64,000 nt of DNA from Actinomycetospora lutea. GTDB lineage: Bacteria; Actinomycetota; Actinomycetes; Mycobacteriales; Pseudonocardiaceae. The stretch covers positions 89,011 through 153,010 of the forward strand of contig NZ_JAQZAL010000018.1 of NCBI RefSeq assembly GCF_028737205.1, read 5' to 3'. The translations under genes and the position numbers were made by a program. Position 1 is the stretch's first letter. Each line of letters starts with the position of its first letter. Below the pieces are notes generated by a model. That model saw nothing but the letters and a program-made list of their open reading frames with translations, was not told the origin of the DNA and did no database searches. Of this stretch, positions 6,599 through 14,719 are shown in pieces.

Positions 6599-9439
6599 AT
6601 GAGCGTGGACGTCGAGTTCGGCGTGCTCGGGCCCGTCGAGGTCCGGCACCGCGGAGACCGCGTCCCGCTCGGGGGCACCCGGCCACGCACCGTGCTCGCC
6701 CTGTTGCTCTGCGCCGACGGCCACCCGGTGGGCGACGAGCGCCTCATCGACGCGCTATGGGGTGACGACCCCCCCGACCGGGCCCGCGCGCGGCTGCACA
6801 CCACGGTCTCGCGCCTGCGCGCCGCGCTCGGCGACGTCGGCGCGCGGCTGCGTCGCGAGGCCGCCGGGTACCGGCTCCGGGTCGAGGCCGGCGAGCTCGA
6901 CCTGCACCGCGCCGAGCGGCTCCTGCGCCGTGCCCGGGCCGCACCCGGCCCGCCCGAGGCGACCGGACTGCTGCGCGACGCCCTCGCGTGCTGGCGCGGA
7001 CCCGCGCTGGCCGACCTCGCCGACCTCCCCGGCATCGAGGCGGGCGGTCTCGCCGCCGACCGTGTCCGCTTCGACGCCCTGCGCCACACGGTGCGCGCCG
7101 AGCTCCTCGACGCCGAGCTCGCCGCGGGCCACCACCACGAGGTGCTCCCCGACGCGGAGCGCGCCGCGGCCGCCGACCCGCTGCGCGAGCGCCCGCACCG
7201 CCAGCTGGCCACCGCGCTCCACCGCGCGGGGCGCAGCGTCGACGCCCTCGCCGTCCTGCGCGGCTACCGGGCGCGCCTGGCCGACGAGGCCGGGCTGGAC
7301 CCGAGCACGGAGCTCGGCGCCCTGGAGGCGGCGGTGCTCGCGCAGCAGGAGACGGTGGCGGTCGTCCCGGCGCCCCGCGCGCCGCCGCCCCGCAGCACGG
7401 CGGCGTCCCTGCACGGCCGCGACGCCGAGCTCGCCGAGGTCGCGCGCCTGCTCGCCGTCGCCCGGGTCGTGACGGTGATCGGGGTCGGCGGGGTGGGCAA
7501 GACGCGGGTGGCCCGCGCCGCCGCGGCCGCCGAGACCGGGCGGGCCGTCGCGCTGTGCGAGCTCGACGGCGTCACCGAGACCGGCGCGGTGGGCTGCGCG
7601 ATCGCCGACGCGCTGGGCTTCCCGTCGCTGGAGGCGGCCGGCCAGGCGCTCGGGAGCGCGGAACGGCTGCTCCTGCTCGACGACTGCGAGCACGTCCTCG
7701 ACACCGTCGCGCCCGCCGTGACCGGGCTGCTGGCGCGCTGCCCCGGCGTCACCGTGCTCGCCACCAGCCGGGAGCCGCTGGGCCTGCCCGAGGAGCACGT
7801 CCTCGCGCTGGGCACCCTCGCGCTCCCCGCCCGCGACGACCCCGCCGCGGTGCGCGAGAGCCCCGCCGCCCGGCTGCTGACCGACCGCGCGGCGGCCTGC
7901 GGGGCGCGCGTCGACACGGAGGCGGACGCCGCCGCCGTGGCCGCCCTGTGCCGGCGCCTCGACGGGCTCCCGCTGGCCCTCGAGCTGGCCGCGGTGCGGC
8001 TGCGCAGCCTCACGCCCGAGGAGGTGCTCGAGCACCTCGACCGGCGGCTGGACCTGCTGCGGCGCACGGGCAGCTCCGGGCCCGCGCGGCACCGCAGCCT
8101 CGACGCGACCGTGGCCTGGTCGTACGACCGGCTCCCCGGGCCGACACGGCGCTTCTTCGCCCGCCTCGGCGTGTTCGCCGGGCGCTTCACCGCCGACCAC
8201 GCCCACGCGGTGGCGGGCGAGGACGACCTCCTCGACACCGTCGACCACCTCGACCGCCTGGTCGCGGCGTCGATGCTCACCGTGCAGCAGCGGGCGGGCC
8301 GCACCTGGTACGCGCTGCTGGCCACGATGCGCCGCTTCGCCCGCGACCGCCTCGAGGAACGCGGCGAGCAGCAGGCCGTCCGCGACCGCTGGGTCGACTC
8401 GGTGCTCGCCGCCGCCGTCGACGCCCGCGACCTCATGGTGCACGCCTGGCCCGCGCACCTGCTGGTCACGCTGCAGAACCTGCACACCGACGTCGCGGAC
8501 GCGCTGCGCTGGTGCGTCGCCCACGACGACGGGCCCGATCGCGCGCTCCCGCTGTTCGTCCCCATGTGCAGCGTGCTCAAGAACCGCAGCGCGATGCCGG
8601 TCGCCGACCTCGGCGACGCCGTGCTGCGGCGCTGGCCGGACTCCTCCGGGCGCGCCCGGAGCGAGGCGGCGGCCGCGGCGGCCGTCGCCCACGTGCTGCG
8701 CGGCTCGGCGGAGCGGGGCGCGACGCTGGCGCGCGAGGCGCTGTCCGGGTCGTCCCCGCTCGCCGCGGTGAACGCCCGGCGCGCGCTGTTCTTCCGGGCG
8801 CGCACGACCGGCCGGGACGACGACGCCCTGCGCTGGGCCGAGGAGGCCCTCGAGGTCGCCGCCGCCCACGCCATGACGCCCTGGCACAACGAGCTGCTCA
8901 CCTTCCGCGCCATCGCCCTGGCCGCGACGGGACGCCTCGGCGAGGCCCTCGAGCAGGTCGAGGCGGCCCACCGGGCCGCGCCGGCGATCGGCAGCCCGGC
9001 GCTGGTCGCGTGGGCGGGCGTGGTCCGCGGGTGCCTGGTCGCGGCGGAGGATCCGCGGGCGGGACGCGCGTCGTCCGACGGCGCGACGCGGGCCTGCGAG
9101 GAGATCGACTACCCGATCGGGTCGGGCGTCGGCCGCCGGACGCTGGGCGCGCTGGCGCTGCGCGACGGCGCGCTGGACGAGGCCCGCGAGCACCTCCGCC
9201 GCGCCCTCGACGCGTACTCGGGGCTCGGGTACGCCGCCGAGGTGGCGCTGAGCCTGCGCTGGCTCGCCCGCCTCGCCCACGCGTCCGACCGGCCGGGCGA
9301 CGCCGACGTCCTGCTGCGCGCCGGCGGCACCGCCCGCGGCGACGTCGTCGAGGACGTGCTGCGGCCCGGCGCGCTGGAGCGGCGGCCGGGCCCGCCGCCC
9401 CCGCTCACCGAGGCGCTGGTGCTGGCGCGCTCGCTGTGA
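6599..9439 (+). CDS. SARP-type regulator with NB-ARC and TPR-like domains (AfsR-like)
   Basis: 946 aa. Domains in order: a winged helix (about 1-95, FGVLGPVEVRHRGDRVPLGG, ALWGDDPP, LHTTVSRLRAALG) and a BTAD (about 100-245, ending LADEAGLDPSTELGALE). These are followed by an NB-ARC ATPase with Walker A GVGGVGKT near 297, Walker B LLLLDDCEH and LATSREPL near 388, then a long helical TPR-like tail. The ATG at 6599 follows CGAGGG; ATGs at 6572 and 6590 are alternatives. Operator B and a -10 lie directly upstream, suggesting autoregulation. It is likely to control the flanking methyltransferases and other genes bearing the same repeats. The 3' end overlaps the convergent MFS gene by 35 bp. A multi-domain STAND activator usually senses a ligand or protein; none can be inferred. 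Confidence 0.9.
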   Translation: MSVDVEFGVLGPVEVRHRGDRVPLGGTRPRTVLALLLCADGHPVGDERLIDALWGDDPPDRARARLHTTVSRLRAALGDVGARLRREAAGYRLRVEAGELDLHRAERLLRRARAAPGPPEATGLLRDALACWRGPALADLADLPGIEAGGLAADRVRFDALRHTVRAELLDAELAAGHHHEVLPDAERAAAADPLRERPHRQLATALHRAGRSVDALAVLRGYRARLADEAGLDPSTELGALEAAVLAQQETVAVVPAPRAPPPRSTAASLHGRDAELAEVARLLAVARVVTVIGVGGVGKTRVARAAAAAETGRAVALCELDGVTETGAVGCAIADALGFPSLEAAGQALGSAERLLLLDDCEHVLDTVAPAVTGLLARCPGVTVLATSREPLGLPEEHVLALGTLALPARDDPAAVRESPAARLLTDRAAACGARVDTEADAAAVAALCRRLDGLPLALELAAVRLRSLTPEEVLEHLDRRLDLLRRTGSSGPARHRSLDATVAWSYDRLPGPTRRFFARLGVFAGRFTADHAHAVAGEDDLLDTVDHLDRLVAASMLTVQQRAGRTWYALLATMRRFARDRLEERGEQQAVRDRWVDSVLAAAVDARDLMVHAWPAHLLVTLQNLHTDVADALRWCVAHDDGPDRALPLFVPMCSVLKNRSAMPVADLGDAVLRRWPDSSGRARSEAAAAAAVAHVLRGSAERGATLAREALSGSSPLAAVNARRALFFRARTTGRDDDALRWAEEALEVAAAHAMTPWHNELLTFRAIALAATGRLGEALEQVEAAHRAAPAIGSPALVAWAGVVRGCLVAAEDPRAGRASSDGATRACEEIDYPIGSGVGRRTLGALALRDGALDEAREHLRRALDAYSGLGYAAEVALSLRWLARLAHASDRPGDADVLLRAGGTARGDVVEDVLRPGALERRPGPPPPLTEALVLARSL

Positions 9440-10586
9440 CGCCGGCGCGGAGGAACACCGCGCACCCCGCCGCGCCGCAGGCCACCGCCACCGCGATCCC
9501 CGCCGCCGGGCTGCCCGCGGCGTCGGCGACGAGACCCGCCACCGCCGGGCCGAGCAGACCCCCGGCCGCGGCCGCGAGGTGCATGACCCCGAGGCGCAGC
9601 CCGAAGCCGGCCACGCCGAAGAGCTGGGCGGCGGCCGCGCCGCTCACCCCGACGTAGGCGCCGTGGGCACACCCGAACACGACGGCGAACGCGAGGAGAC
9701 CCGCGAGCCGGCCGTCCGCGAGCAGCCACCCCGCGACGCTCACGGGCAGCGCGACCGCGCCGGCCCGGCACACCGGCCAGGCACCCCACCGGGCCACCGC
9801 CGGCACGGCCACGAGGCGGGCGAGCAGGCTCGCCGATCCCGCCACGGCGACCAGGAGGGCGCCGATCGCGAGGCCGGCGCCGCGCAGCGTCGCGAACGAC
9901 GCGAGGTGCACGAACGGCACGAACATCGCTGCGCACAGCCCGACGGCCCCGAGCACGAAGCGCCGGAAGGCCGGGTCCGCCAGGACCGTGCGCAGGCCCG
10001 CGGCGCTCGTCGTCGCGTCGCGGCGCCCGGTCGGGGCCGCCGGCGCGCACGCCCCGACGACGACCGCGGCGACCACCGCGAGCACCACGGCCGCGCCGCG
10101 GACCCCGAGCGCGCCGACGAGAGCGACCGTCGCCGGCGGGGTGACGACGGTGGCGAGCCCGGCGCCCGCGGACGCGACCACCAGCGCCGCGTCCCGGCGC
10201 CGCTCGATCACCGCGGCGACCGCGGTCTGCAGCGGCACGAACAGGCATCCCGCCCCGCCGCCGACCCCGAGGGCGAACCCCGCGGCCGCCACCGGGAACG
10301 ACCCGGCGCCGGCGAGCACGAGCAGGCCCGCGGGGATCGCCACGGCGCCGAGGACGACGAGCGGCCGCGCGCCGTGGCGCTGGCTCCACGGGCCGGTGAT
10401 GACGCCGAGCCCGAGCGTGACGGCCAGGGTGGCCGCCAGCATCACGGCGACGGCGCCGCGCGCGACCCCGAACTCCGCGGCAACCGGCCCCACGAGCGGC
10501 CCGGTGCCGGTGGCGAGACCGAGGCCCACGCTGGTCGCGGCCACGGTCGCGACCAGCAGCCGGCCCCCGTGCGGACGGGTCGTCAC
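9405..10586 (-). CDS. MFS transporter
   Basis: 393-aa polytopic membrane protein with about 12 hydrophobic segments and few charged residues. The first cytoplasmic loop carries a weak MFS motif (GVITGPWSQRHGARPLVVLG, the G-x3-D/R-R-x-G-R-R-like stretch), and glycine/alanine-rich helices suggest the drug/metabolite exporter branch. The GTG at 10586 is used because it overlaps the stop of the deacetylase (GTGA, 10583-10586), giving a two-gene coupled operon transcribed from operator C. The longer reading to 10895 only shadows the deacetylase. Its probable job is to export a product handled by the deacetylase. No substrate-defining motif is visible. Confidence 0.8.
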   Translation of the reverse strand: MTTRPHGGRLLVATVAATSVGLGLATGTGPLVGPVAAEFGVARGAVAVMLAATLAVTLGLGVITGPWSQRHGARPLVVLGAVAIPAGLLVLAGAGSFPVAAAGFALGVGGGAGCLFVPLQTAVAAVIERRRDAALVVASAGAGLATVVTPPATVALVGALGVRGAAVVLAVVAAVVVGACAPAAPTGRRDATTSAAGLRTVLADPAFRRFVLGAVGLCAAMFVPFVHLASFATLRGAGLAIGALLVAVAGSASLLARLVAVPAVARWGAWPVCRAGAVALPVSVAGWLLADGRLAGLLAFAVVFGCAHGAYVGVSGAAAAQLFGVAGFGLRLGVMHLAAAAGGLLGPAVAGLVADAAGSPAAGIAVAVACGAAGCAVFLRAGVTASAPAPAPR

Positions 10587-11362
10587 GACGCGCTCGCCGG
10601 ACGGAAGTACTCCCCGGCGACCGAGTCCACGTAGCGCGTCGAGCCGAGCGCCGCCTCGAGCGAGGCGGTCTGGGTCGTCTGCGCGCGCAACGCGGCGACC
10701 TTGCGTGCGAGCACACCGCCGTCGAGCTCGAGGTCGACCGCGAGGTGCTCGGCCGGGAACGGCGCGAAGGCGTCGCCGGTGTCGTCCATCGGCTCGACGA
10801 ACTCGCCGAAGCGCTCGACCCAGCGCGCCGTGACGCAGGCGTGCAGCAGGCGCGGCGCGGCGCCGGCGAGCTGGCGCACCGCGCGGCCGGTCCACGCCGA
10901 CACCGCGCGGTGGTCGCCGTGGCCGGTGATCCCGTCGGGGCCGAACGTCAGGACGGTGTCGGGCGCGACGTCGGCGATGACGGCCGCGAGCTCGTCGACG
11001 GTGTCCTCGCCGGGGTCGCCGCGCAGGGAGCCGTCGAGGTGACAGCGGCCGCGGGCGTCGCCGAGGAAGCGGTGCTCGATGGTGTCGTGCAGCGCGTCGA
11101 GGCTGGCGACGATCTCCTCGCCGCGCCGGGCCGCGAGCCGGGCGGGCGGCCAGAGGCCCGGGTCGTCGGTGCCGTGCTCGCCGCGGGTCGCGGTGACGAC
11201 GACGACCCGCTGGCCGCGGGCCGCCGCGGCGGCCATGAGCCCGCCCGACAGGTAGACCTCGTCGTCGGGGTGGGCCCAGACGCCGACGATCGTGCCGAGC
11301 CGGTGGACGGCGTCGACGCTGCGGACGACGGGGGCGGTGTGGGTGCTGGTCGTGAGGGTCAC
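10583..11362 (-). CDS. PIG-L/LmbE-family deacetylase
   Basis: 259 aa. The family signature AHPDDE (zinc-binding His and Asp-Asp) lies near residue 30 in VWAHPDDEVYLSGG, and a distal zinc ligand fits FGPDGITGHGDHRAV. The family includes MshB, Mca and antibiotic-tailoring N-deacetylases that remove acetyl from GlcNAc-like amides. The GTG at 11362 follows GAGGAG at 6 nt; an ATG 21 bp upstream has no Shine-Dalgarno. Operator C lies 56-83 bp upstream. Because it is coupled to an exporter and sits inside a SARP block, a role in tailoring or detoxifying a small amide is more likely than mycothiol synthesis, but sequence alone does not decide this. Confidence 0.85.
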   Translation of the reverse strand: MTLTTSTHTAPVVRSVDAVHRLGTIVGVWAHPDDEVYLSGGLMAAAAARGQRVVVVTATRGEHGTDDPGLWPPARLAARRGEEIVASLDALHDTIEHRFLGDARGRCHLDGSLRGDPGEDTVDELAAVIADVAPDTVLTFGPDGITGHGDHRAVSAWTGRAVRQLAGAAPRLLHACVTARWVERFGEFVEPMDDTGDAFAPFPAEHLAVDLELDGGVLARKVAALRAQTTQTASLEAALGSTRYVDSVAGEYFRPASAS

Positions 11363-11417
11363 GGCGGTCTCCTCGCTCGGCATCGGTCGGTGACGCGGTC
11401 GAGGGTCCGTCGGGGGC

Positions 11418-11445
11418 CTGTCAGCGGGCGTGCACGTCGCTGTCA
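11418..11445 (-). promoter_or_regulatory. SARP-type operator C
   Basis: Perfect CTGTCA hexamers at 11418 and 11440 are 22 bp (two helical turns) apart, with a degenerate middle copy CGTGCA at 11429. Read toward the deacetylase they are TGACAG-N16-TGACAG. The site overlaps the last codons of the SARP gene ending at 11421. Confidence 0.5.
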
Positions 11446-14273
11446 CGACCCTCGAGGTGGCGGGCGACGGCGTCCCGGGCGAGCGCGAGCGCGCGGTCGC
11501 GGTCCGGCGCGGCGGGGTCCGGGGCGCCGCGCCCGCCCGGCGGGTCCGGGGCGTCGGGAGCGCGGTCGGCGGCGGCGTCGAGGAGGTCGGCGGTGGCGTG
11601 GTCGTCGAGGGTCCGCAGCAGCACGGCCAGGTTGCGCAGGGTCACCCACTGGTGGCCCCAGTTGCCGCCCTCGGCCCAGTGGTCGATCACCTCGCGGTAG
11701 CCGCGCAGGGCCGCGCCGAGGTGACCGACCCGCGAGCGCAGCGACGCGAGGCCGACCGCGGCGATGGCCTCGAGGAAGGTCGACCCGACCGCGCGGGCGT
11801 GCGCGATCGCGGTGGTGTAGCCGTCCTCGGCGGCGTCGACCCGGTCCTCGACGCTGTCGATCTCCGCGGTCACGTAGGCGGCGAGCCCGAGCAGGGTCGG
11901 CACGTCGCCGGCCGGCAGGCGGGCGACCAGCTCCCGCGCCCGGGCCGGGTCACCGGCGTACAGGGCGCCCAGCGCGCCCACCCCGGGCTGCGGCACCGGC
12001 CCGGTGGCCAGCTCGCGCGCCGCGACGTCGTGGGCCACGGCGGCCTCCCAGTCGCCGAGCGTGAGCGCGACCTGCGCGAGCACCGACCGGTTGAACCGCC
12101 GGCCCTCGACGCCGCTGGGCCGCTCCAGGCCGGCGTGCGCGAGCCGGTCGGCACGGGGCGCGTCGGCCCGCATGTAGGCGTCCTGGGCGGCCGCCGCCCA
12201 CACCTGGCCCTCCTCCGGGTGCCCGACCAGGGCCGGGTCGTCGAGCAGCTCGGTCGCCCAGCCGCGGATCTCCTCCAGGTCGCGCCAGGTGGCCGCCTCC
12301 ACGAGCAGGACGATCACGGCCACGGCCGCGTCGAGGTCGCCGCGGCCGCGGGCCAGGCGCCAGGCCGCGCGCAGGTTGCCCTGCTCCCGGCGCAGCGCCC
12401 GGTCGACGGCCGCCTCGTCGGCGGTCCGTGAGGTCCGCTGCGCCCACCGCGCGAGCTCCACCGCCCAGGTCACCAGCAGCGCGTCGGCGGCGGCGTCCTC
12501 GCCGGCGGCCACGAGCTCGTCGCGGCCGAAGGCGCGCAGCGTCTCCAGGATGCGGTAGCGGGTGCGGCCGGCCGGGTCGGGGACCGCCTCGACCATCGAG
12601 GCGTCGACCAGGCGCGCGAGCAGGTCGCCGGCGTCGCCGCGCAGTCCGAGCGCCGCCACCGTGGACTCCACCGCGGTGAGGTCGACGCCGTCGGCGAACA
12701 CCGCCAGGGTCCGGAAGAGGCGCTGCTCGTCGGCGCTGAGCAGGTCGTAGGACCAGGCCACGGTCGCGCGCAGGGTCCGGTGCCGCTCGTGCAGGGCGCG
12801 GCTGCCGAGCAGGTCCAGCGACCGGTCGAGGCGGGCCGCGAGCGCAGCGGGCGCGAAGGTCGGCAGCCGGCCCGCGGCCAGCTCGATGGCCAGGGGCAGG
12901 CCCTCGAGCCGGCGCACGATCTCGGCGACGTCGCCCAGCTCGTCGGGCCCGAACGCGAGGTCCGGGCGCACCCGGCGGGCCCGGTCGAGGAAGACGGCGA
13001 CGGCCGCGACCCCCGGCAGCTCCTCCGGCGGCGACGCCGCCCCGGGCGTCGCCAGCGGCGCGAGGCGGACGACGGCCTCCTCGGCGAGCCCGAGCGGCTC
13101 GCGGCTGGTGGCGAGCAGCGTGGTCCCGGGGCAGTGCTCCAGGAGCGCGGCGGCGAGCCCGCGGACCGCGTCGAGCAGGTGCTCGCAGTTGTCGAGCACC
13201 ACGAGCCGCGGGGACCCGGCCAGCACGTCGAGACACGCGCCGAGGACGTCGCCGGTGCCGGTGTGCAGGCGCAGCGCGCCGGCGAGCGCGTGCGGGACGC
13301 CGGCCGGGTCGGTGACCGGCGCGAGCAGGAGCGTGGTGGTGCCGGGGGCGCGGCGGGCGAGCTCGTGCGCCAGCCGCGTCTTCCCGACGCCGCCGGCCCC
13401 GACCACGGTGACCAGCCGCTCGGTCGCGAGCAGCTGCTCGGCGGCGGCCAGCTCGACGTCCCGCCCGTGGAGACCGGGGCGGGCCTCCTGGGGCGCGCGC
13501 GGCGCCGGCACCGGCACGAGCTCGCCCGCCGCGACCTCGCTCTCCAGCGCGGCCAGGGCCGGCGACGGGTCCAGCCCCGTCTCCTCGGCCAGCCGCGCCC
13601 GGAACCCGCGGGCGGTCCGCAGGGCGCGCGGCGCCTGGCCGGTGGCGGCCTGCGCCCGCACGAGCAGCAGGACCGCGGGCTCGCGCAGCGGGTCGTCCGC
13701 GACAGCGTCGGCGGCGGGCTCCAGCGCCTGCTCGGCGGCCCCGGCGGCGATCAGGGCGGCGACGAGGCGGTCGGTGACGTCGCGCCAGAGCTCGTGCGCC
13801 GCCTGGGCGACCGCGCGCAGCGGGGGCACGTCGGCGAGGTCGACGAGCGCCGTGCCCCGCCACGCGGCCCGGGCGTCGCGCAGCAGCCCCACGGCTGTCG
13901 CCGGGTCGTCGGTGGCGCGGGCGAGGTCCCGCAGCGCGCGCACGCGCCTCAGGTCGAGGCCGCCCTCGGCGAGACGGAGGCGGTAGCCGCCGTCCGCGGT
14001 GGTCAGGCAGCGGCCCCCCGCCGGGCCGAGGTCGGCGCGCAGCCGGGAGACGTGGCTGTGCACGGTGGCGCGCGCGGACTCCGGCGGGTCGTCGGGCCAC
14101 AGGGCGTCCACCAGCTGCTCGACGGTGACGGGGCGCCCCTCGGCCAGCGCCAGCATCGCCAGCACCGCGCGACGCTTGGGACCGCGCACGTCCACCGCGG
14201 CGCCGTCGACGGTGAGCCGCAACGGCCCGAGCACGTCGACACCCACGTCCGCGCTTCGCCCGTCGTTCTCCAC
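11421..14273 (-). CDS. SARP-type regulator with NB-ARC and TPR-like domains (AfsR-like), second complete copy
   Basis: 950 aa with the same architecture as the gene at 6599. A winged helix (VDVLGPLRLTVDGAAVDVRG, ALWPDDPPESARATVHSHVSRLR) is followed by a BTAD ending FRARLAEETGLDPSPALAAL. The NB-ARC ATPase has Walker A GAGGVGKT near 292, Walker B VVLDNCEH and LATSREPL, and a long TPR-like tail makes up the rest. The start is GTG 14273; it has only a weak GGGAG upstream. Operator D lies 33-60 bp upstream. Sequence similarity to the other copies is high in the ATPase core, suggesting lineage-level duplication. It is transcribed toward the deacetylase-MFS pair, whose operator lies within its 3' end. 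Confidence 0.9.
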   Translation of the reverse strand: MENDGRSADVGVDVLGPLRLTVDGAAVDVRGPKRRAVLAMLALAEGRPVTVEQLVDALWPDDPPESARATVHSHVSRLRADLGPAGGRCLTTADGGYRLRLAEGGLDLRRVRALRDLARATDDPATAVGLLRDARAAWRGTALVDLADVPPLRAVAQAAHELWRDVTDRLVAALIAAGAAEQALEPAADAVADDPLREPAVLLLVRAQAATGQAPRALRTARGFRARLAEETGLDPSPALAALESEVAAGELVPVPAPRAPQEARPGLHGRDVELAAAEQLLATERLVTVVGAGGVGKTRLAHELARRAPGTTTLLLAPVTDPAGVPHALAGALRLHTGTGDVLGACLDVLAGSPRLVVLDNCEHLLDAVRGLAAALLEHCPGTTLLATSREPLGLAEEAVVRLAPLATPGAASPPEELPGVAAVAVFLDRARRVRPDLAFGPDELGDVAEIVRRLEGLPLAIELAAGRLPTFAPAALAARLDRSLDLLGSRALHERHRTLRATVAWSYDLLSADEQRLFRTLAVFADGVDLTAVESTVAALGLRGDAGDLLARLVDASMVEAVPDPAGRTRYRILETLRAFGRDELVAAGEDAAADALLVTWAVELARWAQRTSRTADEAAVDRALRREQGNLRAAWRLARGRGDLDAAVAVIVLLVEAATWRDLEEIRGWATELLDDPALVGHPEEGQVWAAAAQDAYMRADAPRADRLAHAGLERPSGVEGRRFNRSVLAQVALTLGDWEAAVAHDVAARELATGPVPQPGVGALGALYAGDPARARELVARLPAGDVPTLLGLAAYVTAEIDSVEDRVDAAEDGYTTAIAHARAVGSTFLEAIAAVGLASLRSRVGHLGAALRGYREVIDHWAEGGNWGHQWVTLRNLAVLLRTLDDHATADLLDAAADRAPDAPDPPGGRGAPDPAAPDRDRALALARDAVARHLEGRDSDVHAR

Positions 14274-14305
14274 CCGTCACCACTCCCCGTGACGAGCATG
14301 CCGTC

Positions 14306-14333
14306 CTGTCAGCGACGTGCAAGGGGCGTGCCA
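14306..14333. promoter_or_regulatory. SARP-type operator D
   Basis: CTGTCA (14306), GTGCAA (14317) and GTGCCA (14328) start 11 bp apart between two divergent genes. Leftward, the sequence after the last repeat contains CATGCT (14296-14301) as a possible -10 for the SARP gene at 14273. Rightward the site could serve the YdhR-like gene at 14403. Two of the three copies deviate from the CTGYCR consensus. Confidence 0.45.
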
Positions 14334-14402
14334 GCCGATCGGCCCAGGGTGGTCGTCACCGGACAGCCCGTTCGCACGCACCGCCACGATCGGAGGGCCG
14401 CC

Positions 14403-14693
14403 ATGCATGCCCTGCACATCACGTTCACCTCGTCCGCATCGGCCGACCAGACCCGGGACGGCGCCATCGCCTTCGCCGAGGCGCTGCGCACGGTCCCCGG
14501 CTTCGTCGCCAAGACCTGGCTGCTCGACGGGGCCCACCACGGCGGCTTCTACGTCTTCACCGACCGCGCCGCCGCCGAGGCCTACCGCGACGGACCGCTC
14601 GTCGCCGGCCTGCGCGAGCACCCGGCGTTCGCCGACTTCGAGATCCGCGGCTGGGACGTCGACGAGGACCTCGGCGCCCTGACCCACGCCTGA
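14403..14693 (+). CDS. YdhR-like putative mono-oxygenase/ABM-fold protein
   Basis: 96 aa. It matches the YdhR family pattern: LHITFTSSAS at the start, VPGFVAKTWLLDGAHHGGFYVFTDRAAAEAYRDGPL in the centre, and a C-terminal strand. These dimeric ferredoxin-like-fold proteins are often annotated as monooxygenases without cofactor; experimental function is thin. GGAGGG precedes the ATG at 6 nt. It lies 26 bp before the FAD oxidoreductase, so the two are probably co-transcribed from the operator D region. It may help oxidise or bind the small molecule handled by its neighbour. Confidence 0.7.
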   Translation: MHALHITFTSSASADQTRDGAIAFAEALRTVPGFVAKTWLLDGAHHGGFYVFTDRAAAEAYRDGPLVAGLREHPAFADFEIRGWDVDEDLGALTHA

Positions 14694-14719
14694 CCGATCA
14701 CCACCTCCGGAGGAGCACC

